From: Gymnothorax reevesii
Lineage: Eukaryota; Chordata; Actinopteri; Anguilliformes; Muraenidae
DNA: 64,000 nt
Direction of reading: 5' to 3'
Assembly (NCBI GenBank): GCA_029721435.1
Contig: CM056584.1
Span: forward strand, 8,514,395 to 8,578,394
The notes under the pieces are model-generated. The model was not told the origin of the DNA, did no database searches, and saw only the letters and a program-made list of their open reading frames with translations. Positions within the stretch are counted from its first letter, which is position 1. Each line of letters starts with the position of its first letter. The position numbers were made by a program, and so were the translations under genes. Shown piece after piece: positions 25,343 to 38,226 of the stretch.

Positions 25343-25870
25343 GGTCATTTTCATACTGTACGTGTCCTCTATGATGTTAATAGGAGATCTGATAGCATTT
25401 CAGCTTAACCCTTCTTGTGTAAAATGGAAATTGAGTGACATTAATGTTTTAATACTAATGCTAACATGCTAATGCTAGCGATCTAATGTGAGTGCTAATA
25501 TCTGGTCATTTTCATACTGTAAATGTCCTCTATGATGGGAGTACGGGATCAGATGGCATTTCAGCTTAACCCTGCTTGTGTAAAATGGAAATTGAGTGAC
25601 GTTAATGTTTGAATGCTAATGCTAACATGCTAATGCTAGCGATCTAATCTGAGTGCTAATATCTGGTCATTTTCATACTATACGTGTCCTCTATGATGTT
25701 AATAGGAGATCAGATGGCATTTCAGCTTAACCCTTCTTGTGTAAAATGGAAATTGAGTGATGTTAATGTTTAAATGCTAATGCTAACATGCTGATGCTAA
25801 CATGCTAATGCTAGCAATCTAATGTGAGTGCTAATATCTGGTCATTTTCATACTGTACGTGTCCTCTATG

Positions 25871-28800
25871 ATGGGAATATGGGATCAGATGGCATTTCAG
25901 CATAACCCTGTTTGTGTAAAATGGAAATTGAGTGACTTTAATGTTTAAATGCTAATGCTAACATGCTAATGCTAGCGATCTAATGTGAGTGCAAATATCT
26001 GGTCATTTTCATACTGTACGTGTCCTCTATGATGTTAATAGGAGATCAGATGGCATTTCAGCTTAACCCTTCTTGTATAATAAAAAAATTGAGTATTGTT
26101 AATGTTTAAATGCTAAAGCTAACATGCTAATGCTAGCGATCTAATGAGAGTTCTAATATCTGGTCATTTTCATACTATACGTGTCCTCTATGATGTTAAT
26201 AGGAGATCAGATGGCATTTCAGCTTAACTCTTCTTTTGTAAAATGGAAATTGAGTGACATTAATGTTTTAATACTAATGCTAGCATGCTAATGCTAGCGA
26301 TCTAATGTGAGTGCTAATATCTGGTCATTTTCATACTGTACGTGTCCTCTATGATGGGAGTATGGGATCAGATGGCATTTCAGCTTAACCCTGCCTGTGT
26401 AAAATAGAAATTGAGTGATGTTAATGTTTGAATGCTAATGCTAACGTGCTAATGCTAGCGATCTAATGTGAGTTCTAATATCTGGTCATTTTCATACTGT
26501 AAGTGTCCTCTATGATGTTAGTATGAGATCAGATGGCATTTCTCCTTCACCCTTCTTGGATTATGAGCAAATTGAGTAATGTTAATGTTTCAATGCTAAT
26601 GCTAACATGCTGATGCTAACATGCTAATGCTAGCGATCTAATGTGAGTGCTAATAGTTGGTCATTTTCATACTGTACGTGTCCTCTATGATGTTAATTGG
26701 AGATCAGATGGCATTTCAGCTTAACCCTTCTTGTATAATAAAAAAATTGAGTAATGTTAATGTTTAAAAGCTAATGCTAATATGCTAATGCTAGCGATCT
26801 AATGTGAGTTTTAATATCTGGTCATTTTCAAACTATACGTGTCCTCTATAATGTTAATAGGAGATCAGATGGCATTTCAGCTTAACCCTTCTTGTGTAAA
26901 ATGGAAATTGTGTGACATTAATGTTTTAATACTAATGCTAACATGCTAATGCTAGCGATCTAATGTGAGTGCTAATATCTGGTCATTTTCAAACTTTACG
27001 TGTCCTCTATGATGTTAATAGGAGATCAGATGGCATTTCAGCTTAACCCTGCTTGTGTAAAATGGAAATTTAGTGAAGTTAATGTTTGAATGCTAATGCT
27101 AACATGCTAATGCTAGCGATCTAATGTGAGTGCTAATATCTGGTCATTTTCATACTGTACGTGTTCTCTATGATGGGAGTATGGGATCAGATGGCATTTC
27201 AGCTTAACCCTGCTTGTGAAAAATGGAAATTGAGTGAAGTTAATGTTGGAATACTAATGCTAACATGCTTATGCTAGCAATCTATTGTGAGTGCCAATAT
27301 CTGGTGATTTTCATACTGTACGTGTCCTCTATGATTGGAGTATGGGATCAGATGGCATTTCAGCTTAACCCTGCTTGTGTAAAATGGAAATTTAATGACA
27401 TTCATGTTTTAATGCTAATGCTAACATGCTAATGCTAGCGATCTAATGTGAGTGCTAATATCTGGTCATTTTCATACTATACGTGTCCTCTAGGATGTTA
27501 ATAGGAGATCAGATGGCATTTCAGCTTAACCCTTCTTGTGTAAAATGGAAATTGAGTGATGTTAATGTTTAAATGCTAATGCTAACATGCTGATGCTAGC
27601 GCTCTAATGTGAGTGCTAATATCTGGTCATTTTCATACTGTACGTGTCCTCTATGATGGGAATATGGGATCAGATGGCATTTCAGCATAACCCTGTTTGT
27701 TTAAAATGGAAATTGAGTGACGTTAATGTTTAAATGCTAATGCTAACATGCTAATGCTAGCGATCTAATGTGAGTGCTAATATCTGGTCATTTTCACACT
27801 GTACGTGTCCCCTATGATGTTAATAGGAGATCAGATGGCATTTCAGCTTAACCCTTCTTGTATAATAAAAAAATTGAGTAATGTTAATGTTTAAATGCTA
27901 ATGCTAACATGCTAATGCTAGCGATCTAATGTGAGTGCTAATATCTGGTCATTTTCATACTATACGTGTCCTCTATGATGTTAATAGGAGATCAGATGGC
28001 ATTTCAGCTTTACCCTTCTTTTGTAAAATGGAAATTGAGTGACATTAAAGTTTTTATACTAATGCTAGCATGCTAATGCTAGCGATCTAATGTGGGTGCT
28101 AATATCTGGTCATTTTCATACTGTACGTGTCCTCTATGATGGGAGTATTGGATCAGATGGCATTTCAGCTTAACCCTGCTTGTGTAAAATGGAAATTGAG
28201 TGACGTTAATGTATGAATACTAATGCTAACATGCTAATGCTAGCAATCTAATGTGAGTGCTAATATCTGGTCATTTTCATACTGTACGTGTCCTCTATGA
28301 TGGGAATGTGGGATCAGATGGCATTTCAGCATAACCCTGTTTGTGTAAAATGGAAATTGAGTGACGTTAATGTTTAAATGCTAATGCTAACATGCTAATG
28401 CTAGCGATCTAATGTGAGTGCTAATATCTGGTCATTTTCATACTGTACGTGTCCTCCATGATGTTAGTATGAGATCAGATGGCATTTCTCCTTCACCCTT
28501 CTTGTATTATAAGCAAATTGAGTAATGTTAATGTTTCGATGCTAATGCTAACATGCTGATGCTAACATGCTAATGCTAGCAATCTAATGTGAGTGCTAAT
28601 ACCTGGTCATTTTCATACTGTACATGTCCTCTATGATGGGAGTATGGGATCAGATGGCATTTCAGCTTCACCCTGCTTGTGTAAAATGGAAATTGAGTGA
28701 CGTTAATGTTTGAATGCAAATGCTAACATGCTAATGCTAGTGATCTAATGTGAGTGCTAATACCTGGTCATTTTCATACTGTACATGTCCTCTATGATGG

Positions 28801-29790
28801 GAGTATGGGATCAGATGGCATTTCAGCTTAACCCTGCTTGTGTAAAATGGAAATTGAGTGACGTTAATGTTTGAATGCTAATGCTAACATGCTAATGCTA
28901 GCTATCTAATGTGAGTTCTAATATCTGGTCATTTTCATACTATACGTGTCCTCTTTGATGTTAATAGGAGATCAGATGGCATTTCAGCTTAACCCTTCTT
29001 GTTTAAAATGGAATTTGAGTGATTTTAATGTTTAAATGCTAATGCTAACATGCTAAAGCTAGCGATCTAATGTGAGTGCTAATACCTGGTCATTTTCATA
29101 CTGTACGTGTCCTCTATGATGAGAATATGGGATCAGATGGCATTTCATCTTAACCCTGTTTGTGTAAAATGGAAATTGAGTGAAGTTAATGTTTAAATGC
29201 TAATGCTAACATGCTAATGCTAGCGATCTAATGTGAGTGCTAATATCTGGTCATTTTCATACTGTACGTGTCCTCTATGATGTTAATAGGAGATCAGATG
29301 GCATTTCAGCTTAACCCTTCTTGTGTAAAATGGAAATTGAGTGACGTTAATGTTTGAATACTAATGCTAACATGCTATTGCTTGCAATCTAATGTGAGTG
29401 CTAATATCTGGTCATTTTCATACTGTACGTGTCCTCTATGATGTTAGTATGAGATCAGATGGAATTTCTCCTTCACCCTTCTTGTATTATAAGCAAATTG
29501 AGCAATGTTAATGTTTCGATGCTAATGCTAACATGCTGATGCTAACATGCTAATGCTAGCAATCTAATGTGAGTGCTAATATCTGGTCATTTTCATACTG
29601 TACGTGTCCTCTATGATGTTAGTATGAGATCAGATGGCATTTCTCCTTCACCCTTCTTGTATTATAAGCAAATTGGGTAATGTTAATGTTTCAATGCTAA
29701 TGCTAACATGCTGATGCTAACATGCAAATGCTAGCAATCAAATGTGAGTGCTAATACCTGGTCATTTTCATACTGTACATGTCTTCTATG
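25871..29790. repeat. 24-monomer block, 3920 bp, copy 1
   Basis: Length equals 24 monomers, four of them long, which is also twice 1960. Markers: AACTCTTCTTTTG near 26226, AACGTGC near 26443, AAACTTTACG at 26991, TGTGAAAAATGG near 27206, GTTGGAATAC with GGTGATTTTC near 27305, CTAGGATG near 27491, CACACTGTACGTGTCCC near 27796, AAAGTTTTTATAC near 28048, ATGCAAATGC at 28714, CTTTGATG near 28973, GATGAGAATATGG near 29119 and CATGCAAATG at 29721. Its first 948 bp lie inside 58-monomer block copy 2. The right breakpoint lies within TCTATGATGGGA, shared by both partners. Confidence 0.9.
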
Positions 29791-32700
29791 ATGGGAATAT
29801 GGGATCAGATGGCATTTCAGCATAACCCTGTTTGTGTAAAATGGAAATTGAGTGACTTTAATGTTTAAATGCTAATGCTAACATGCTAATGCTAGCGATC
29901 TAATGTGAGTGCAAATATCTGGTCATTTTCATACTGTACGTGTCCTCTATGATGTTAATAGGAGATCAGATGGCATTTCAGCTTAACCCTTCTTGTATAA
30001 TAAAAAAATTGAGTATTGTTAATGTTTAAATGCTAAAGCTAACATGCTAATGCTAGCGATCTAATGAGAGTTCTAATATCTGGTCATTTTCATACTATAC
30101 GTGTCCTCTATGATGTTAATAGGAGATCAGATGGCATTTCAGCTTAACTCTTCTTTTGTAAAATGGAAATTGAGTGACATTAATGTTTTAATACTAATGC
30201 TAGCATGCTAATGCTAGCGATCTAATGTGAGTGCTAATATCTGGTCATTTTCATACTGTACGTGTCCTCTATGATGGGAGTATGGGATCAGATGGCATTT
30301 CAGCTTAACCCTGCCTGTGTAAAATAGAAATTGAGTGATGTTAATGTTTGAATGCTAATGCTAACGTGCTAATGCTAGCGATCTAATGTGAGTTCTAATA
30401 TCTGGTCATTTTCATACTGTAAGTGTCCTCTATGATGTTAGTATGAGATCAGATGGCATTTCTCCTTCACCCTTCTTGGATTATGAGCAAATTGAGTAAT
30501 GTTAATGTTTCAATGCTAATGCTAACATGCTGATGCTAACATGCTAATGCTAGCGATCTAATGTGAGTGCTAATAGTTGGTCATTTTCATACTGTACGTG
30601 TCCTCTATGATGTTAATTGGAGATCAGATGGCATTTCAGCTTAACCCTTCTTGTATAATAAAAAAATTGAGTAATGTTAATGTTTAAAAGCTAATGCTAA
30701 TATGCTAATGCTAGCGATCTAATGTGAGTTTTAATATCTGGTCATTTTCAAACTATACGTGTCCTCTATAATGTTAATAGGAGATCAGATGGCATTTCAG
30801 CTTAACCCTTCTTGTGTAAAATGGAAATTGTGTGACATTAATGTTTTAATACTAATGCTAACATGCTAATGCTAGCGATCTAATGTGAGTGCTAATATCT
30901 GGTCATTTTCAAACTTTACGTGTCCTCTATGATGTTAATAGGAGATCAGATGGCATTTCAGCTTAACCCTGCTTGTGTAAAATGGAAATTTAGTGAAGTT
31001 AATGTTTGAATGCTAATGCTAACATGCTAATGCTAGCGATCTAATGTGAGTGCTAATATCTGGTCATTTTCATACTGTACGTGTTCTCTATGATGGGAGT
31101 ATGGGATCAGATGGCATTTCAGCTTAACCCTGCTTGTGAAAAATGGAAATTGAGTGAAGTTAATGTTGGAATACTAATGCTAACATGCTTATGCTAGCAA
31201 TCTATTGTGAGTGCCAATATCTGGTGATTTTCATACTGTACGTGTCCTCTATGATTGGAGTATGGGATCAGATGGCATTTCAGCTTAACCCTGCTTGTGT
31301 AAAATGGAAATTTAATGACATTCATGTTTTAATGCTAATGCTAACATGCTAATGCTAGCGATCTAATGTGAGTGCTAATATCTGGTCATTTTCATACTAT
31401 ACGTGTCCTCTAGGATGTTAATAGGAGATCAGATGGCATTTCAGCTTAACCCTTCTTGTGTAAAATGGAAATTGAGTGATGTTAATGTTTAAATGCTAAT
31501 GCTAACATGCTGATGCTAGCGCTCTAATGTGAGTGCTAATATCTGGTCATTTTCATACTGTACGTGTCCTCTATGATGGGAATATGGGATCAGATGGCAT
31601 TTCAGCATAACCCTGTTTGTTTAAAATGGAAATTGAGTGACGTTAATGTTTAAATGCTAATGCTAACATGCTAATGCTAGCGATCTAATGTGAGTGCTAA
31701 TATCTGGTCATTTTCACACTGTACGTGTCCCCTATGATGTTAATAGGAGATCAGATGGCATTTCAGCTTAACCCTTCTTGTGTAATAAAAAAATTGAGTA
31801 ATGTTAATGTTTAAATGCTAATGCTAACATGCTAATGCTAGCGATCTAATGTGAGTGCTAATATCTGGTCATTTTCATACTATACGTGTCCTCTATGATG
31901 TTAATAGGAGATCAGATGGCATTTCAGCTTTACCCTTCTTTTGTAAAATGGAAATTGAGTGACATTAAAGTTTTTATACTAATGCTAGCATGCTAATGCT
32001 AGCGATCTAATGTGGGTGCTAATATCTGGTCATTTTCATACTGTACGTGTCCTCTATGATGGGAGTATTGGATCAGATGGCATTTCAGCTTAACCCTGCT
32101 TGTGTAAAATGGAAATTGAGTGACGTTAATGTATGAATACTAATGCTAACATGCTAATGCTAGCAATCTAATGTGAGTGCTAATATCTGGTCATTTTCAT
32201 ACTGTACGTGTCCTCTATGATGGGAATGTGGGATCAGATGGCATTTCAGCATAACCCTGTTTGTGTAAAATGGAAATTGAGTGACGTTAATGTTTAAATG
32301 CTAATGCTAACATGCTAATGCTAGCGATCTAATGTGAGTGCTAATATCTGGTCATTTTCATACTGTACGTGTCCTCCATGATGTTAGTATGAGATCAGAT
32401 GGCATTTCTCCTTCACCCTTCTTGTATTATAAGCAAATTGAGTAATGTTAATGTTTCGATGCTAATGCTAACATGCTGATGCTAACATGCTAATGCTAGC
32501 AATCTAATGTGAGTGCTAATACCTGGTCATTTTCATACTGTACATGTCCTCTATGATGGGAGTATGGGATCAGATGGCATTTCAGCTTCACCCTGCTTGT
32601 GTAAAATGGAAATTGAGTGACGTTAATGTTTGAATGCAAATGCTAACATGCTAATGCTAGTGATCTAATGTGAGTGCTAATACCTGGTCATTTTCATACT

Positions 32701-33710
32701 GTACATGTCCTCTATGATGGGAGTATGGGATCAGATGGCATTTCAGCTTAACCCTGCTTGTGTAAAATGGAAATTGAGTGACGTTAATGTTTGAATGCTA
32801 ATGCTAACATGCTAATGCTAGCTATCTAATGTGAGTTCTAATATCTGGTCATTTTCATACTATACGTGTCCTCTTTGATGTTAATAGGAGATCAGATGGC
32901 ATTTCAGCTTAACCCTTCTTGTTTAAAATGGAATTTGAGTGATTTTAATGTTTAAATGCTAATGCTAACATGCTAAAGCTAGCGATCTAATGTGAGTGCT
33001 AATACCTGGTCATTTTCATACTGTACGTGTCCTCTATGATGAGAATATGGGATCAGATGGCATTTCATCTTAACCCTGTTTGTGTAAAATGGAAATTGAG
33101 TGAAGTTAATGTTTAAATGCTAATGCTAACATGCTAATGCTAGCGATCTAATGTGAGTGCTAATATCTGGTCATTTTCATACTGTACGTGTCCTCTATGA
33201 TGTTAATAGGAGATCAGATGGCATTTCAGCTTAACCCTTCTTGTGTAAAATGGAAATTGAGTGACGTTAATGTTTGAATACTAATGCTAACATGCTATTG
33301 CTTGCAATCTAATGTGAGTGCTAATATCTGGTCATTTTCATACTGTACGTGTCCTCTATGATGTTAGTATGAGATCAGATGGAATTTCTCCTTCACCCTT
33401 CTTGTATTATAAGCAAATTGAGCAATGTTAATGTTTCGATGCTAATGCTAACATGCTGATGCTAACATGCTAATGCTAGCAATCTAATGTGAGTGCTAAT
33501 ATCTGGTCATTTTCATACTGTACGTGTCCTCTATGATGTTAGTATGAGATCAGATGGCATTTCTCCTTCACCCTTCTTGTATTATAAGCAAATTGGGTAA
33601 TGTTAATGTTTCAATGCTAATGCTAACATGCTGATGCTAACATGCAAATGCTAGCAATCAAATGTGAGTGCTAATACCTGGTCATTTTCATACTGTACAT
33701 GTCTTCTATG
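29791..33710. repeat. 24-monomer block, 3920 bp, copy 2
   Basis: Head-to-tail duplicate of 25871-29790. AAACTTTACG recurs at 30911 and CATGCAAATG at 33641, both exactly 3920 bp on. Reading the two copies side by side, the only difference I noticed is at 31782 (TGTAATAAA here, TATAATAAA in copy 1). Such near-identity over almost 4 kb implies a very recent event or an assembly duplication. After 33710 the order changes to that following 10021. Confidence 0.9.
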
Positions 33711-36700
33711 ATGGGAGTATGGGATCAGATGGCATTTCAGCTTAACCCTGCTTGTGTAAAATGGAAATTGAGTGACGTTAATGTTTGAATGCTAATGCTA
33801 ACATGCTAATGCTAGCGATCTAATGTGAGTGCTAATATCTGGTCATTTTCATACTATACGTGTCCTCTATGATGTTAATAGGAGATCAGATGGCATTTCA
33901 GCTTAACCCTTCTTGTGTAAAATGGAAATTGAGTGATGTTAATGTTTAAATGCTAATGCTAACATGCTGATGCTAGCGCTCTAATGTGAGTGCTAATATC
34001 TGGTCATTTTCATACTGTACGTGTCCTCTATGATGGGAATATGGGATCAGATGGCATTTCAGCATAACCCTGTTTGTGTAAAATGGAAATTGAGTGGAGT
34101 TAATGTTTAAATGCTAATGCTAACATGCTAATGCTAGCGATCTAATGTGAGTGCTAATATCTGGTCATTTTCATACTGTAAGTGTCCTCTATGATGGGAG
34201 TACGGGATCAGATGGCATTTCAGCTTAACCCTGCTTGTGTAAAATGGAAATTGAGTGACGTTAATGTTTGAATACTAATGCTAACATGCTAATGCTAGCG
34301 ATCTAATGTGAGTGCTAATATCTGGTCATTTTCATACTATACATGTCCTCCATGATGTGAATAGGAGATCAGATGGCATTTCAGCTTTACCCTGTTTGTG
34401 TAAAATGGAAATTGAGTGAAGTTAATGTTTAAATGCTAATGCTAACATGCTAATGCTAGCGATCTAATGTGAGTGCTAATATCTGGTCATTTTCATACTA
34501 TACATGTCCTCTATGATGTTAATAGGAGATCAGATGGCATTTCAGCTTAACCCTTCTTGTATAATAAAAAAATTGAGTAATGTTAATGTTTAAATGCTAA
34601 AGCTAACATGCTAATGCTCGCGATCTAATGTGAGTTCTAATATCTGGTCATTTTCATACTATACGTGTCCTCTATGATGTTAATAGGAGATCAGATGGCA
34701 TTTCAGCTTAACCCTTCTTTTGTAAAATGGAAATTGAGTGACATTAATGTTTTAATACTAATGCTAACATGCTAATGCTAGCGATCTAATGTGGGTGCTA
34801 ATATCTGGTCATTTTCATACTGTACGTGTCCTCTATGATGGGAGTATGGAATCAGATGGCATTTCAGCTTAACCCTGCGTGTGTAAAATGGAAATTGAGT
34901 GACGTTAATGTTTGAATACTAATGCTAACATGCTTATGCTAGCAATCTAATCTGAGTGCTAATATCTGGTCATTTTCATACTGTACGTGTCCTCTATGAT
35001 GGGAGTATGGGATCAGATGGCATTTCAGCTTAACCCTGCTTGTGTAAAATAGAAATTGAGTGACGTTAATGTTTGAATGCTAATGCTAACATGCTAATGC
35101 TAGAAATCTAATGTGAGTTCTAATATCTGGTCATTTTCATACTGTACGTGTCCTCTATGATGGGAGTACGGGATCAGATGGCATTTCAGCTTAACCCTGC
35201 TTGTGTAAAATGGAAATTGAGTGACGTTAATGTTTGAATACTAATGCTAACATGCTATTGCTTGCAATCTAATGTGAGTGCTAATATCTGGTCATTTTCA
35301 TACTGTACGTGTCCTCTATGATGGGAGTATGGGATCAGATGGCATTTCTCCTTCACCCTTCTTGTATTATGAGCAAATTGAGTAATGTTAATGTTTCAAT
35401 GCTAATGCTAACATGCTGATGCTAACATGCTAATGCTAGCGATCTAATGTGAGTGCTAATAGTTGGTCATTTTCATACTGTACGTGTCCTCTATGATGTT
35501 AATTGGAGATCAGATGGCATTTCAGCTTAACCCTTCTTGTATAATAAAAAATTGAGAAATGTTAATGTTTAAATGCTAATGCTAACATGCTAATGCTAGT
35601 GATCTAATGTGAGTGCTAATATCTGGTCATTTTCATACTGTACGTGTCCTCTATGATGTTAGGTTGAGATCAGATGGCATTTCAGCTTAACCCTTCTTGT
35701 GTAAAATGGAAATTTAGTGACGTTAAAGTTTGAATGCTAATGCTTACATGCTAATGCTAGCGATCTAATGTGAGTGCTAATATCTGGTCATTTTCATACT
35801 GTACGTGTCCTCTATGATGTTAATAGGAGATCAGATGGCATTTCAGCTTAACCCTGCTTGTGTAAAATAGAAATTGAGTGACGTTAATGTTTGAATGCTA
35901 ATGCTAGCATGCTAATGCTAGTGATCTAATGTGAGTGCTAATATCTGGTCATTTTCATACTGTACGTGTCCTCTATGATGTTAGGTTGAGATCAGATGGC
36001 ATTTCTCCTTCACCCTTCTTGTATTATAAGCAAATTGAGTAATGTTAATGTTTCGATGCTAATGCTAACATGCTGATGCTAACATGCTAATGCTAGCAAT
36101 CTAATGTGAGTGCTAATACCTGGTCATTTTCATACTGTACATGTCCTCTATGATGGGAGTATGGGATCAGATGGCATTTCAGCTTCACCCTGCTTGTGTA
36201 AAAAGGAAATTGAGTGACATTAATGTTTGAATGCTAATGCTAACATGCTAATGCTAGCTATCTAATGTGAGTGCTAATATCTGGTCATTTTCATACTATA
36301 CATGTCCTCTATGATGTTAATAGGAGATCAGATGGCATTTCAGCTTAACCCTTCTTGTGTAAAATGGAAATTGAGTGATGTTAATGTTTAAATGCTAATG
36401 CTAACATGCTGATGCTAACATGCTAATGCTAGCAATCTAATGTGAGTGCTAATATCTGGTCATTTTCATACTGTACGTGTCCTCTATGATGGGAATATGG
36501 GATCAGATGGCATTTCAGCATAACCCTGTTTGTGTAAAATGGAAATTGAGTGACTTTAATGTTTAAATGCTAATGCTAACATGCTAATGCTAGCGATCTA
36601 ATGTGAGTGCTAATATCTGGTCATTTTCATACTGTACGTGTCCTCTATGATGTTAATAGGAGATCAGATGGCATTTCAGCTTAACCCTTCTTGTATAATA

Positions 36701-37262
36701 AAAAAATTGAGTATTGTTAATGTTTAAATGCTAAAGCTAACATGCTAATGCTAGCGATCTAATGAGAGTTCTAATATCTGGTCATTTTCATACTATACGT
36801 GTCCTCTATGATGTTAATAGGAGATCAGATGGCATTTCAGCTTAACCCTTCTTTTGTAAAATGGAAATTGAGTGACATTAATGTTTTAATACTAATGCTA
36901 GCATGCTAATGCTAGCAATCTAATGTGAGTGCTAATATCTGGTCATTTTCATACTGTACGTGTCCTCTATGATGGGAATATGGGATCAGATGGCATTTCA
37001 GCATAACCCTGTTTGTGTAAAATGGAAATTGAGTGACTTTAATGTTTAAATGCTAATGCTAACATGCTAATGCTAGCGATCTAATGTGAGTGCTAATATC
37101 TGGTCATTTTCATACTGTACGTGTCCTCTATGATGTTAATAGGAGATCAGATGGCATTTCAGCTTAACCCTTCTTGTATAATAAAAAAATTGAGTATTGT
37201 TAATGTTTAAATGCTAAAGCTAACATGCTAATGCTAGCGATCTAATGTGAGTTCTAATATCT
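33711..37262. repeat. Segment homologous to 10030-13581
   Basis: Follows block copy 1 at an offset of 23681 (GGCATTTCTCC at 35341 and 11660), and at 23680 after a one-base loss near 35550. It includes the end of one 12-mer, then a 12-mer start at 34168 that breaks off after about seven monomers, as after 10487. Private changes include GCTCGCGATC at 34617-34626, TATACATG near 36297 where the partner has TATACGTG, and GCTAGCAATC near 36910 where the partner has GCTAGCGATC. GCTCGCGATC recurs at 46682, so part of this version was later copied downstream. Confidence 0.82.
35465..35624. repeat. 160-bp monomer with a one-base A-tract deletion
   Basis: The spacing from GGTC at 35465 to GGTC at 35625 is 160 bp. 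The missing base is in the A tract, which has six A before TTGAGAAATG here and seven in homologues near 11870, 21350 and 39130. It is one of only three monomer-length exceptions found that are not due to the 14-bp module. It serves as a private marker; none of the later copies shows it. Confidence 0.85.
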
Positions 37263-38226
37263 GGTCATTTTCATACTATACGTGTCCTCTATGATGTTAA
37301 TAGGAGATCAGATGGCATTTCAGCTTAACCCTTCTTTTGTAAAATGGAAATTGAGTGACATTAATGTTTTAATACTAATGCTAGCATGCTAATGCTAGCG
37401 ATCTAATGTGGGTGCTAATATCTGGTCATTTTCATACTGTACGTGTCCTCTATGATGGGAGTATGGGATCAGATGGCATTTCAGATTAGCTGCTTGTGTA
37501 AAATGGAAATTGAGTGACGTTAATGTATGAATACTAATGCTAACATGCTAATGCTAGCAATCTAATGTGAGTGCTAATATCTGGTCATTTTCATACTGTA
37601 CGTGTCCTCTATGATGGGAGTATGGGATCAGATGGCATTTCAGCTTAACCCTGCCTGTGTAAAATAGAAATTGAGTGACATTAATGTTTAAATGCTAAAG
37701 CTAACATGCTAATGCTAGCGATCTAATGTGAGTTCTAATATCTGGTCATTTTCATACTATACGTGTCCTCTATGATGTTAATAGGAGATCAGATGGCATT
37801 TCAGCTTAACCCTTCTTTTGTAAAATGGAAATTGAGTGACATTAATGTTTTAATACTAATGCTAGCATGCTAATGCTAGCGATCTAATGTGGGTGCTAAT
37901 ATCTGGTCATTTTCATACTGTACGTGTCCTCTATGATGGGAGTATGGGATCAGATGGCATTTCAGCTTAACCCTGCTTGTGTAAAATGGAAATTGAGTGA
38001 CGTTAATGTATGAATACTAATGCTAACATGCTAATGCTAGCAATCTAATGTGAGTGCTAATATCTGGTCATTTTCATACTGTACGTGTCCTCTATGATGG
38101 GAGTATGGGATCAGATGGCATTTCAGCTTAACCCTGCCTGTGTAAAATAGAAATTGAGTGATGTTAATGTTTGAATGCTAATGCTAACATGCTAATGTTA
38201 GCGATCTAATGTGAGTTCTAATATCT
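37263..38226. repeat. 3-monomer tandem pair, 481 + 483 bp
   Basis: Two successive trimers, 37263-37743 and 37744-38226. Each is a CTTTTGTAAAATGG/GTGGGTG monomer, a GTATGAATAC monomer and a CCCTGCCTG/AAAATAGAAA monomer. GTGGGTG lies at 37408, 37889 and 38372. The first trimer is two bases short because of the variant at 37491. Its third monomer is chimeric: it starts as CCCTGCCTG but continues GACATTAATGTTTAAATGC with GCTAAAGC, an A-tract-class core. The second trimer has GATGTTAATGTTTGAATGC at that place and a private GCTAATGTTAGCG near 38193. Confidence 0.8.
37424..37582. repeat. 159-bp monomer with a scrambled two-base-short patch
   Basis: The spacing from GGTC at 37424 to GGTC at 37583 is 159 bp. 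Near 37491 it reads CAGATTAGCTGCTTG where other monomers read CAGCTTAACCCTGCTTG: several bases are changed and two are lost together. A clustered change of this kind differs from the isolated substitutions elsewhere. It could be a complex mutation during repair or a consensus error. I saw it only once in the window. Confidence 0.85.

Larger units (their letters stand above)
17341..26818. repeat. 58-monomer block, 9478 bp, copy 2
   Basis: Head-to-tail duplicate of 7863-17340. The junction is visible at 17341, where the AGCTAATGCTAATATGC monomer is followed not by its usual ATAATGTTAATAGG partner, as at 26819, but by a GATGTTAGTATGAG long monomer, as at 7863. The breakpoint lies inside the shared CTAATATCTGGTCATTTTCA, so its exact base cannot be fixed. 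The internal features of copy 1 are all present, shifted by 9478: 12-mer at 18005-19964, 3-monomer pair at 22256-23221, 7-monomer pair at 23061-25342. Identity is very high by eye. Confidence 0.9.
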
